A stretch of DNA of 23,279 nt from NCBI GenBank assembly GCA_017882205.1, contig JADGPY010000012.1, positions 1-23,279 of the forward strand, written 5' to 3'. A model generated the notes under the pieces. It had not been told where the DNA came from. It ran no database searches and worked only from the letters and a program-made list of their open reading frames with translations. The first letter of the stretch is position 1. Every line of letters begins with the position of its first letter. The position numbers and the translations under genes were made by a program. The DNA is from Chitinophagaceae bacterium. GTDB lineage: Bacteria > Bacteroidota > Bacteroidia > Chitinophagales > Chitinophagaceae. Below, piece after piece: positions 1 through 6,912 of the stretch.

Positions 1-856
1 GTTGTTCTATCCAGCTAAGCGGCAATGCCAAAGAAGAACCCTTTCCCTGCAACCTTCTTGTTAGTTCGGCCACAAAAGAACTTTCCATTGGTGGATTTGA
101 CCTTGCCATATCTGCAATAACCAGCACCAGGTTTTTAGGATCTTTTTCAGCTGTGTCAATCATCTCATCCGCCCAATAATCGGCAAGGTTTTTATTTAGA
201 ATGTCAACTGCAAATTGAGTAGCCAGTCGTCTTAAATTTTCAAGTAATGCTAAACGAAGCATAATTGGAATGGCCCACAGCTCCCCTAATTTTAAGGTAA
301 TTACAGATTGATACGAGTTAATAAATCCAGATAAACTTTTCATATCTACGCGCCCATCATTGTGCGAAATAAGTTCCACCGCAATATCATATACCCTCGG
401 AAGTCCCAATGACTGGCCTTTTGCAAGTTGTGGCAATTCTTTGCTATATCCTTTTGGTAAATGTTTTTTGCCTGTATATATCTGTTCTTCTATTAGGTAA
501 AAATTATCCAGCAGCCATTCGCCTGCAGGTGCTATACGTTTTTTTAATCTTACAGTTTCAGTTAATAAGCTATGAACATCCAGTAAAACATCTTCATTTT
601 CTGCAAGGCGCTTCAAAAGTTGTTCCGAAGATTTTCTCTGAGTTAGTTTATGGCTTTTAGCCAACTTTAAAGCATATTGCTGCATCTGTCCTGATGAAAA
701 CAATTCAGACCGGAGAGGAGATTTTTCGTTGGCGTATTTACGCATTAGATTATCCCCAAGCAAAGGATCAAGAATTGATCTTTTAAGAACGGAAATTGCT
801 TGTGGAAGTATTTCAGAAAAAACATCTTTTGTGTGATTTTTTTTATACTGTTTCAT
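1..856 (-). CDS. Cyclic beta-1,2-glucan synthase-like protein, N-terminal part (cut by window edge)
   Basis: An open frame runs from an ATG at 856 down to the window start without a stop, giving 285 residues. An in-frame TAA lies four codons upstream of the ATG, so the start is well fixed. Residues about 109-126 (APAGEWLLDNFYLIEEQI), 133-141 (LPKGYSKEL) and 190-210 (LGELWAIPIMLRLALLENL) match what I know of the conserved N-terminal region of the NdvB/Cgs family. These are giant membrane enzymes, commonly over 2,500 residues, with a GT84 glycosyltransferase and a C-terminal GH94 phosphorylase-like module; they make cyclic or linear beta-1,2-glucan. Only the region before the glycosyltransferase is visible here, so activity cannot be judged. 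It is transcribed away from the efflux operon across a 300-base spacer. No signal peptide is seen. The family call is from remembered motifs, not a search. Confidence 0.75.
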   Translation of the reverse strand, partial: MKQYKKNHTKDVFSEILPQAISVLKRSILDPLLGDNLMRKYANEKSPLRSELFSSGQMQQYALKLAKSHKLTQRKSSEQLLKRLAENEDVLLDVHSLLTETVRLKKRIAPAGEWLLDNFYLIEEQIYTGKKHLPKGYSKELPQLAKGQSLGLPRVYDIAVELISHNDGRVDMKSLSGFINSYQSVITLKLGELWAIPIMLRLALLENLRRLATQFAVDILNKNLADYWADEMIDTAEKDPKNLVLVIADMARSNPPMESSFVAELTRRLQGKGSSLALPLSWIEQ

Positions 857-1022
857 CCAACCTGATATTTATTTTTTTTTACTTTCTCTCAGTTTCTATT
901 TCAGGCGATATATTGTTTCTCTAAGATTGCTTTTCAGTGAGAGTATTGTTTACGAAGGTAGCCTTATTACAATAGTTCTGTAAGTTTTTAATCAGCTAAA
1001 CGTCCCAAAAGTGTGCTTGACC

Positions 1023-1049
1023 ATTATCATGAGCAATAATGATGATAAT
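1023..1049. promoter_or_regulatory. Inverted repeat, possible TetR operator
   Basis: ATTATCAT at 1023-1030 is the exact reverse complement of ATGATAAT at 1042-1049, with an 11-base spacer. It lies in the 300-base spacer (857-1156) between the glucan synthase and the TetR gene, just upstream of a weak promoter candidate. TetR regulators usually bind palindromes of this size upstream of their own gene, so an operator role is a reasonable inference. The arms are short and AT-rich, so chance is possible. I see nothing else firm in the spacer apart from the weak promoter and the 13-base repeats. Confidence 0.35.
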
Positions 1050-1051
1050 CA

Positions 1052-1082
1052 TTCGCTCAAAACCGAAATAGAATTTTCTTTG
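1052..1082 (+). promoter_or_regulatory. Weak candidate promoter of the TetR/efflux operon
   Basis: TTCG at 1052-1055 and TTTCTTTG at 1075-1082 are separated by 19 bases. Each differs by one base from the Bacteroidota consensus TTTG-N19-TAnnTTTG. Transcription would begin near 1089, giving a leader of about 65-70 bases that contains the 13-base repeats. It is the only arrangement with correct spacing that I found before the TetR gene, but with two mismatches it remains tentative. Confidence 0.3.
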
Positions 1083-1127
1083 AATATATTATCAGATATA
1101 ATCAAATCATATTACCTTAGTATTAAC

Positions 1128-1166
1128 TATTTGGTTAAAATATATGGTTAAAATATATGGTTAACA
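1128..1166 (+). repeat. Three 13-bp tandem repeats covering the TetR start codon
   Basis: The unit TATATGGTTAAAA occurs at 1141-1153. A copy with one mismatch precedes it (1128-1140, TATTTGGTTAAAA) and another follows it (1154-1166, TATATGGTTAACA). Copies 2 and 3 each contain an ATG. The ATG at 1144 opens a six-codon ORF ending in TAA at 1162-1164, overlapping the true start at 1157 in another frame. The repeat looks like replication slippage and may affect translation initiation of the regulator. Confidence 0.8.
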
Positions 1167-1771
1167 AAAAGAAAAATGATACTGCGCACGAACGAATTCT
1201 CATAGCCGCTAAAAAAGTCTTCTTCTTAAAGGGAATGGCGGGCGCACGAATGCAGGATATTGCTGATGAAGCGGGAATTAATAAAGCATTACTTCACTAC
1301 TATTTCCGGAATAAAGAAAAACTCTTTGAGTTGATCTTTAAAGAAGCGTCAAACCAGTTTTTCCCAAAAATCGCTGATATAATAGATTCCGACATTCCCC
1401 TGTTTGAAAAAATTGAAAGTTTTTGCAGTGAATATATCGATATGATGCAGCAAAATGCTTATCTACCCTTGTTTGTACTGAATGAGGTCAATAAACAACC
1501 ACACCGTTTCAGAGAAAGGTTCTGGAAGAACAGGGAGTTTCTATTTTCAAAATTTGTAGGACAGATAGAGATGGAAATCAAGAATAGAAAGATAAAGCCA
1601 GTTAGCCCGGCTCACTTGTTTATTAATATGATCTCCATGTGCATTTTTCCATTTATTGCAAAACCGATGATGATGATGTCAAGTGGTATGGATGAATTGC
1701 AGTTCAGGGATTTCATGGATCAAAGAAAAACGGAAATACCCAAATTTATTATTGAGTCAATCAAAAGATAA
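1157..1771 (+). CDS. TetR/AcrR family transcriptional regulator
   Basis: This 204-residue protein has the usual TetR length and layout. Residues about 10-60 form the N-terminal DNA-binding domain, with helix-turn-helix sequence MQDIADEAGINKALLHYYF followed by the typical RNKEKLFELIF. The rest is the variable helical ligand-binding domain, with an unusual MMMM run near residues 171-174. It is the first gene of the efflux operon, six bases before the TolC-like gene, so it most likely represses that operon in response to a compound the pump exports. E. coli CecR (YbiH) has the same relation to ybhGFSR. The ATG at 1157 is chosen because the alternative at 1144 leads to a stop after six codons. 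No Shine-Dalgarno sequence is present, as usual in Bacteroidota. The ligand is unknown. Confidence 0.92.
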   Translation: MVNKKKNDTAHERILIAAKKVFFLKGMAGARMQDIADEAGINKALLHYYFRNKEKLFELIFKEASNQFFPKIADIIDSDIPLFEKIESFCSEYIDMMQQNAYLPLFVLNEVNKQPHRFRERFWKNREFLFSKFVGQIEMEIKNRKIKPVSPAHLFINMISMCIFPFIAKPMMMMSSGMDELQFRDFMDQRKTEIPKFIIESIKR

Positions 1772-1777
1772 TTTTCT

Positions 1778-3091
1778 ATGTCAAAAATACCTATTTGGTT
1801 AATCAGGATAATTGCACAGATTTTCATTATCATTTTAACCATGTTACCCGGAGGTAAGATATATGCGCAGTTACCAACACACCTGACCATTGAAGAAGCA
1901 TATCAACAGGCACTAAAAAATTATCCCTTAATTAAACAGAGAAACCTTATTACTAAAACAAGAGAATATTCTGTTTCGAATGCAGCAAAGGGCTATTTGC
2001 CTGTATTATCGATTAACGGGCAAGCCACTTATCAGTCGGCGGTAACAAATTTTCCTATTCAAATTCCGATTGCAGGTTTTTCTGTACCACAAATCAGCCA
2101 AGACCAATATAAAATATACAGTGAAATTGACCAGGTGATTTATGATGGGGGTGTGATAAAGAATCAAAAGCAAACTGCTCAAACAAATGAAATTATCCAG
2201 CAGCAGGATCTTGTGGTAGAATTATATGCATTGTATGACCGTGTCAACCAATTATTCTTTGGGGCTTTACTAATGAATGAACAGTTAAAGCAAAACGGCC
2301 TGCTAAAGAAAGAAATACAAAATGGAATTGATAAAACAAAAGCACTTGTAGCAAACGGAATTGCTTTCAGAAGCAGCGTGGATGAACTGGAAGCGCAACT
2401 TTTGCAAGCAGAACAATCCCAGGTAGAGCTGAATGCAACAAAAAAAGCATATTTAGATATGCTCGGGTTATTTATTGGTAATCCGCTTGATGAAAATACA
2501 ATTCTTGAAAAGCCGGCTACGCCTTCATATACAGACAGCATCAGCAGGCCTGAATTATTATTCTATGAATATAAAAGAAAGAGTTATGACCTGCAGGATC
2601 AGTTATTGAAGACACAGCTCCGACCTAAATTCAGTTTATATATGCAGGGTGGATACGGGCGCCCCGGCCTGAATTTACTCAGTAATGATTTTGCATGGTA
2701 CTACTTAGGCGGAATACGTTTAAACTGGAATCTGGGCAGTTTGTACACTTTGAAAGATCAAAAACAATTATTAGATATAAACAGAAAAACACTCGATATC
2801 CAGAAAGAAACATTCTTGTACAATACACGCATTACTCAAAAACAACAGAATGCAGGTATGGAAAAATACGTTGAACTCATTAAAAAAGACAAAGGAATTA
2901 TCAGCCTGCGTGAATCGGTGAAGAATGCGGCGGATGCCCAACTGGAAAATGGTGTGCTAAGTGCACATGATTACATCACACAAGTAAATGCCGAAGACCA
3001 GGCACGGCAAAATCTTATTCTTCATGAAGTGCAACTATTGCAGTCACAATACACTTATCAGAATACCATGGGCAATATCAAAAATCAATAA
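1778..3091 (+). CDS. TolC-family outer membrane efflux protein
   Basis: This 437-residue protein begins with a signal peptide: a hydrophobic stretch up to about residue 30, ending near KIYAQ. It has the two-fold TolC pattern: LTIEEAYQQALKNYPLIKQ at about 36-54, long glutamine-rich amphipathic helices, and a second repeat with helical coiled segments near the end (NGVLSAHDYITQVNAEDQ). The length is normal for the family. It would form the trimeric outer-membrane channel of a tripartite pump. Having its own channel gene inside the ABC efflux operon differs from E. coli, where ybhGFSR relies on the separate tolC gene. The gap to the upstream TetR gene is six bases and the downstream adaptor begins 19 bases after the stop, so the genes are likely co-transcribed. 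Confidence 0.9.
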   Translation: MSKIPIWLIRIIAQIFIIILTMLPGGKIYAQLPTHLTIEEAYQQALKNYPLIKQRNLITKTREYSVSNAAKGYLPVLSINGQATYQSAVTNFPIQIPIAGFSVPQISQDQYKIYSEIDQVIYDGGVIKNQKQTAQTNEIIQQQDLVVELYALYDRVNQLFFGALLMNEQLKQNGLLKKEIQNGIDKTKALVANGIAFRSSVDELEAQLLQAEQSQVELNATKKAYLDMLGLFIGNPLDENTILEKPATPSYTDSISRPELLFYEYKRKSYDLQDQLLKTQLRPKFSLYMQGGYGRPGLNLLSNDFAWYYLGGIRLNWNLGSLYTLKDQKQLLDINRKTLDIQKETFLYNTRITQKQQNAGMEKYVELIKKDKGIISLRESVKNAADAQLENGVLSAHDYITQVNAEDQARQNLILHEVQLLQSQYTYQNTMGNIKNQ

Positions 3092-3110
3092 TAGCCATAA
3101 AATAATACAA

Positions 3111-4052
3111 ATGAAGATCCTTAAATTCTTATACGTTAGTATGCTTCCTGCCATACTCGCAGGATGTAATTTGAACAACAAGGTATCTGATGCATCAGGA
3201 ACATTTGAGGCGGATGAAGTAATCGTATCTTCAGAACTACCTGGGAAGATATTGTCGCTGAATATTGAAGAAGGCTCCGTTCTTGCCAAAGACAGCGTGG
3301 TGGGAGTTATTGATTCTGTGCCACTTGAATTACAGAAAGCACAGGTAGAGGCTACCATTAATTCATTGTATCAGAAAACCATGGACGTTAGACCACAGCT
3401 AATATTGTTGCAGGATCAGATAGCCGTTCAAAAAGCCCAGTTAAATAATGCATTTCATGAAAAGGCTCGTACCGAAAGGCTTATTAAAGCAGATGCCGCT
3501 ACAACAAAACAATTAGATGACTTGAATACGCAGATAGTTGTTCTGCAAAAACAAATTACAGTAAGCGAACAACAAATAAAAGTACAGCAAACAACAACAG
3601 GAACACAGAACAGCTCGATATTGAGTGAATCTACACCACTGCATAAATCAGTTGAACAAATAGAAGATCAATTGAGGCGTGCCAACATCTCAAATCCCAT
3701 CAATGGGACAGTCCTTACCAAATACGCAATGGCAGGAGAAGTAACCTCAGCAGGCAAGGCATTATACAAGATAGCGGACCTTTCTGTAATTACCTTACGC
3801 GCATATATAACGGGAACGCAGTTATCACAGGTCCGGCTAAATCAGCAGGTAAAGGTATTGGTAGACAGTAACGCAACCAAATACAGGGAATATACCGGGG
3901 TGATAACATGGATATCGGATAAAGCGGAATTCACTCCCAAAACAATTCAAACAAAAGACGAACGTGCGAACCTTGTGTATGCTATAAAGATTCATGTAAA
4001 GAATGATGGTTACCTGAAGATCGGGATGTATGGCGAGATAAAGTTCAAATAA
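3111..4052 (+). CDS. HlyD-family periplasmic adaptor lipoprotein (YbhG-like)
   Basis: This is the membrane-fusion (adaptor) subunit linking the inner-membrane ABC transporter to the TolC-like channel. I take the ATG at 3111, giving 313 residues. A longer reading from 2988 would overlap the TolC gene by over 100 bases and would bury the signal sequence. From 3111 the protein begins with a lipoprotein signal peptide with lipobox LAGC, lipidated Cys19. Next come the first half of a biotinyl-lipoyl-like domain (ADEVIVSSELPGKILSLNIE), a long glutamine-rich coiled-coil hairpin at about residues 80-165, the second lipoyl half (ANISNPINGTVLTKYAMAGE) and a beta-barrel domain to the end. E. coli YbhG is the closest analogue I know. 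It starts 19 bases after the TolC gene and ends five bases before the first ATPase gene. Confidence 0.9.
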   Translation: MKILKFLYVSMLPAILAGCNLNNKVSDASGTFEADEVIVSSELPGKILSLNIEEGSVLAKDSVVGVIDSVPLELQKAQVEATINSLYQKTMDVRPQLILLQDQIAVQKAQLNNAFHEKARTERLIKADAATTKQLDDLNTQIVVLQKQITVSEQQIKVQQTTTGTQNSSILSESTPLHKSVEQIEDQLRRANISNPINGTVLTKYAMAGEVTSAGKALYKIADLSVITLRAYITGTQLSQVRLNQQVKVLVDSNATKYREYTGVITWISDKAEFTPKTIQTKDERANLVYAIKIHVKNDGYLKIGMYGEIKFK

Positions 4053-4057
4053 AAAAT

Positions 4058-4978
4058 ATGCAAGCTGTAATAGTCGAAAATATAGTTAAAAGTTATCGTA
4101 CCAAAAAAACAGTTGTGGATGCTTTAAAAGGAATTTCTTTCTCTGTTGATAAGGGAGAAATATTCGGTATCATTGGACCTGATGGTGCAGGCAAAACATC
4201 ATTATTCCGGATTCTTACCACTCTTTTGCTTGCAGATAGCGGCAATGCTTCCGTAGATGGCTTCGATGTAGTGAAAGAATACAAACAGATTCGCAACCGG
4301 GTTGGCTATATGCCGGGAAGATTCTCATTGTACCAGGATCTGACAGTGCAGGAAAATCTCGAATTCTTCGCAGCGATATTTAATACTTCCATTGAAGAGA
4401 ATTATGATTTGGTAAAGGATATTTACCAACAAATAGAACCTTTTAAAATGCGCAGAGCCGGGCAATTATCGGGAGGCATGAAACAGAAGCTGGCACTGAG
4501 TTGCGCACTGATACACAAACCATCTGTATTATTTCTGGATGAACCAACAACAGGTGTTGATGCTGTATCACGCAAAGAATTCTGGGAAATGCTGCATCGG
4601 CTGAAACTACAGGGAATTTCTATACTCGTGTCAACTCCATACATGGTCGAAGCAAGTTTATGCGACCGTGTAGCATTGATCCAAAAAGGAGAGATCTTAT
4701 CTGTCAATACACCCAAAGGGGTTATCAGTGAATTTAAAAAACCATTGTGGGCGGTCAGGGCAAATGAAATGTTCCGGTTGATGAAAGCGATTAAAGATGA
4801 TCCGTCAGTTGAAAGTTGTTATCCCTTTGGACAATATCATCATGTAGCTTTTAAAGTTCAGGAAAATAATAAAGAGAAACTCGAACAGATTGCGCAAAAA
4901 GGAAATTACACACAGGTTGAGATACATTCTATTGAACCCAATATTGAAGATTGTTTCATGGCATTGATGAAAGAATAA
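4058..4978 (+). CDS. ABC transporter ATP-binding protein, YbhF N-terminal-half type
   Basis: This 306-residue ATPase has Walker A GPDGAGKT (residues 40-47), signature LSGGM (137-141), Walker B VLFLDE (157-162) with the catalytic glutamate, and D-loop GVD. Two switch residues deviate. The Q-loop reads YMPGRFSLY with Gly87 where Gln is usual, and the H-loop reads STPYM with Pro194 where His is usual. It therefore corresponds to the first half of E. coli YbhF, which as I recall also lacks the H-loop His but keeps the Q-loop Gln. Residues after about 230 form a C-terminal regulatory extension typical of drug and antibiotic exporters. The gene ends in TAA exactly two codons before the ATG of the second ATPase, in the same frame. 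The two ATPases probably form a heterodimer energising the permeases at 5806-8030. Confidence 0.93.
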   Translation: MQAVIVENIVKSYRTKKTVVDALKGISFSVDKGEIFGIIGPDGAGKTSLFRILTTLLLADSGNASVDGFDVVKEYKQIRNRVGYMPGRFSLYQDLTVQENLEFFAAIFNTSIEENYDLVKDIYQQIEPFKMRRAGQLSGGMKQKLALSCALIHKPSVLFLDEPTTGVDAVSRKEFWEMLHRLKLQGISILVSTPYMVEASLCDRVALIQKGEILSVNTPKGVISEFKKPLWAVRANEMFRLMKAIKDDPSVESCYPFGQYHHVAFKVQENNKEKLEQIAQKGNYTQVEIHSIEPNIEDCFMALMKE

Positions 4979-4981
4979 ATT

Positions 4982-5728
4982 ATGCAAAAGGAAAAAGTTA
5001 TAATAGCAAAAGAATTGACCAAACGGTTTGGGGCCTTTACCGCTGTTGACAAGATCACTTTTGATGTGCAGAAAGGTGAAATTTTTGGATTCCTTGGTGC
5101 CAATGGAGCCGGCAAAACAACAGCTATGCGCATGCTGTGCGGATTGTCATTACCCACATCAGGTTCAGCTTCTGTTGCGGGTTATGATGTATACAAGCAA
5201 AATGAACTGATCAAAAAAAATATCGGGTACATGAGCCAGAAGTTTTCGCTTTATGAAGACCTGACCATTCGCGAAAATATCCGGTTTTATGCAGGGATAT
5301 ACGGTCTTACTGATAAACAGATAAAAGAAAAGACTTACTCACTGATAAAGCAATTGAACCTGGAAGGACAGGAAAAAACATTGGTGCGTGCATTACCACT
5401 AGGATGGAAACAGAAGCTCGCTTTTTCTATCGCTGTAGTGCATGATCCTGCCATTGTTTTTTTAGACGAGCCGACAAGTGGCGTTGACCCGATAACACGA
5501 AGAGAATTCTGGAGCCTGATTTATGAAGCATCTGCAAGAGAAATTACCATTTTTGTGACAACGCATTATATGGATGAAGCGGAATATTGCAATCGTGTTT
5601 CCATTATGGTTGACGGAAGAATGGAGGCACTCGACTCTCCTTCAAACATGATGAAAGATTATTCAGCAAAATCAATGGATGGCGTTTTTTTGCAATTAGC
5701 GAGGAAGGCAGTACGGACTGGAGATTAG
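4982..5728 (+). CDS. ABC transporter ATP-binding protein, YbhF C-terminal-half type
   Basis: This 248-residue ATPase has Walker A GANGAGKT (39-46), an intact Q-loop Gln86 in YMSQKFSLY, Walker B IVFLDE (158-163) and an intact H-loop His195 in TTHYMDEAEY. Its signature motif is degenerate: LPLGW (138-142) in place of LSGGQ. E. coli YbhF has a similar LPLGF in its second half, from memory. Paired with the upstream ATPase, the pattern predicts one competent site (this protein's Walker motifs with the partner's LSGGM) and one crippled site. Its start lies three bases after the upstream stop and in the same frame, so the pair looks like a YbhF gene split by one stop codon. The stop of this gene lies inside a 13-bp inverted repeat that precedes the permease genes. 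Confidence 0.93.
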   Translation: MQKEKVIIAKELTKRFGAFTAVDKITFDVQKGEIFGFLGANGAGKTTAMRMLCGLSLPTSGSASVAGYDVYKQNELIKKNIGYMSQKFSLYEDLTIRENIRFYAGIYGLTDKQIKEKTYSLIKQLNLEGQEKTLVRALPLGWKQKLAFSIAVVHDPAIVFLDEPTSGVDPITRREFWSLIYEASAREITIFVTTHYMDEAEYCNRVSIMVDGRMEALDSPSNMMKDYSAKSMDGVFLQLARKAVRTGD

Positions 5729-5782
5729 TTGAAAAGTATTTTAGTTAACCTTGAGATTTCACTTTATCAACTTTTCAACTAA
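5725..5782. repeat. 13-bp perfect inverted repeat between ATPase and permease genes
   Basis: TTAGTTGAAAAGT at 5725-5737 is the exact reverse complement of ACTTTTCAACTAA at 5770-5782, with a 32-base loop. The left arm includes the stop codon of the second ATPase gene. The 77-base gap (5729-5805) is the widest in an otherwise tightly packed operon. In RNA it would form an AU-rich hairpin without a following U-tract, so it is not a standard terminator. A role in RNA processing, attenuation or differential expression is inference. Confidence 0.75.
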
Positions 5783-5805
5783 TAAACATATCAACTTATG
5801 GCTCA

Positions 5806-6912
5806 ATGAAACAATTTTTCATTTTTGTAAAAAAAGAATGGCTCCATATATGGAGGGACAGGCGCACGCTGTTTATTCTTGTATGTATGCCTGTAGTGCA
5901 GATCGTATTATACGGCTTTGCGTTAACCAATGAAGTGAAGAATTCAAAAATTGCCATTTTTGACCAATCCAAAGATGAAAGTACTACTGCCATTTCCAAC
6001 GAAATAGCTTCAAGCCGATATTTCAACTTAATAAAAAATGTGTATTCATATAAAGATATTGAAGCTACATTCCGTCAGGGGAAAATCAGGATGGCAGTTG
6101 TTTTTCCTCGTGGGTTTCGCGACGATCTTTTGCAGGGCAACCATGCGCAAATACAATTGATCGCCGATGCTTCTGATCCTAACACTGCCAATATGCTTAC
6201 CAATTATGCAACTTCTATTATTAACGATTACCAGAAGACACTATATCAAAATGAACGATTGCCTTACACCATCAAAACACAGGTGCGCATGTTATATAAC
6301 CCCGAATTAAAAGGAGCATACAATTTCGTTCCCGGTGTAATGGCGTTGGTGCTGATGTTGGTTTGCGCAATGATGACATCCATTGCTATTGTAAAAGAAA
6401 AAGAGATGGGCACAATGGAAGTAATTCTCGTTTCCCCATTAAAGCCTTTCAGAATAATTATCGCAAAAACAATTCCCTATCTTTTTGTTTCGATGCTGAA
6501 CATAGCAAGTATATTATTATTGAGCGTGTATGCTCTTGACGTGCCCATTACCGGTAGTTTATTGTTATTGATTGCAGAAAGCATTTTATTTACAATCACG
6601 TCTCTTTCCATCGGGATATTAATTTCAAATGGCGCAAAAACACAGCAGATAGCAATGTTCACATCCATGATGAGTTTGTTTTTGCCCACACTTTTATTCA
6701 GCGGCTTTTTGTTCCCGGTAGAAAATATGCCTTTTGCATTGCAGTTGATCTCCAATATAGTGCCGGCAAAATGGTATTATATTATTGTAAAAGCCGTCAT
6801 GATCAAGGGGCTTGGGATTATGGCAGTGTGGAAAGAAACACTGATCCTGGTTGCGATGACACTGTCATTGCTCGGGATAAGCATTTATAAATTTAAAATC
6901 AGGCTGGCATGA
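5806..6912 (+). CDS. ABC-2 type permease (YbhS-like)
   Basis: This 368-residue inner-membrane protein has the classic ABC-2 exporter layout. An N-terminal transmembrane helix comes at about residues 22-42, after FVKKEWLHIWRDRRTLFILV. A large extracytoplasmic domain follows (about 43-175), starting with the usual phrase NSKIAIFDQSKDE. The C-terminal half carries about five helices, with the cytoplasmic motif KEKEMGTMEVILVSPLKPFRIIIAKTIPY and the late loop SGFLFPVENMP. ATG 5806 fits the start of family alignments; an ATG at 5798 gives only a three-codon ORF whose TGA overlaps this start. The last four bases (ATGA) overlap the second permease, implying translational coupling and a heterodimeric channel. 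The substrate is unknown; E. coli YbhSR has been linked to drugs and cations. Confidence 0.92.
   Translation: MKQFFIFVKKEWLHIWRDRRTLFILVCMPVVQIVLYGFALTNEVKNSKIAIFDQSKDESTTAISNEIASSRYFNLIKNVYSYKDIEATFRQGKIRMAVVFPRGFRDDLLQGNHAQIQLIADASDPNTANMLTNYATSIINDYQKTLYQNERLPYTIKTQVRMLYNPELKGAYNFVPGVMALVLMLVCAMMTSIAIVKEKEMGTMEVILVSPLKPFRIIIAKTIPYLFVSMLNIASILLLSVYALDVPITGSLLLLIAESILFTITSLSIGILISNGAKTQQIAMFTSMMSLFLPTLLFSGFLFPVENMPFALQLISNIVPAKWYYIIVKAVMIKGLGIMAVWKETLILVAMTLSLLGISIYKFKIRLA

Noticed and set aside
409..660. Plus-strand 83-residue ORF, hydrophobic
   Set aside because: It is antisense to the conserved glucan synthase frame and shows no family pattern.
2988..3110. Longer start for the HlyD-like adaptor at 2988
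   Set aside because: It would overlap the TolC gene by 104 bases in another frame and put the lipoprotein signal peptide in the middle of the protein; ATG 3111 gives a proper lipobox.
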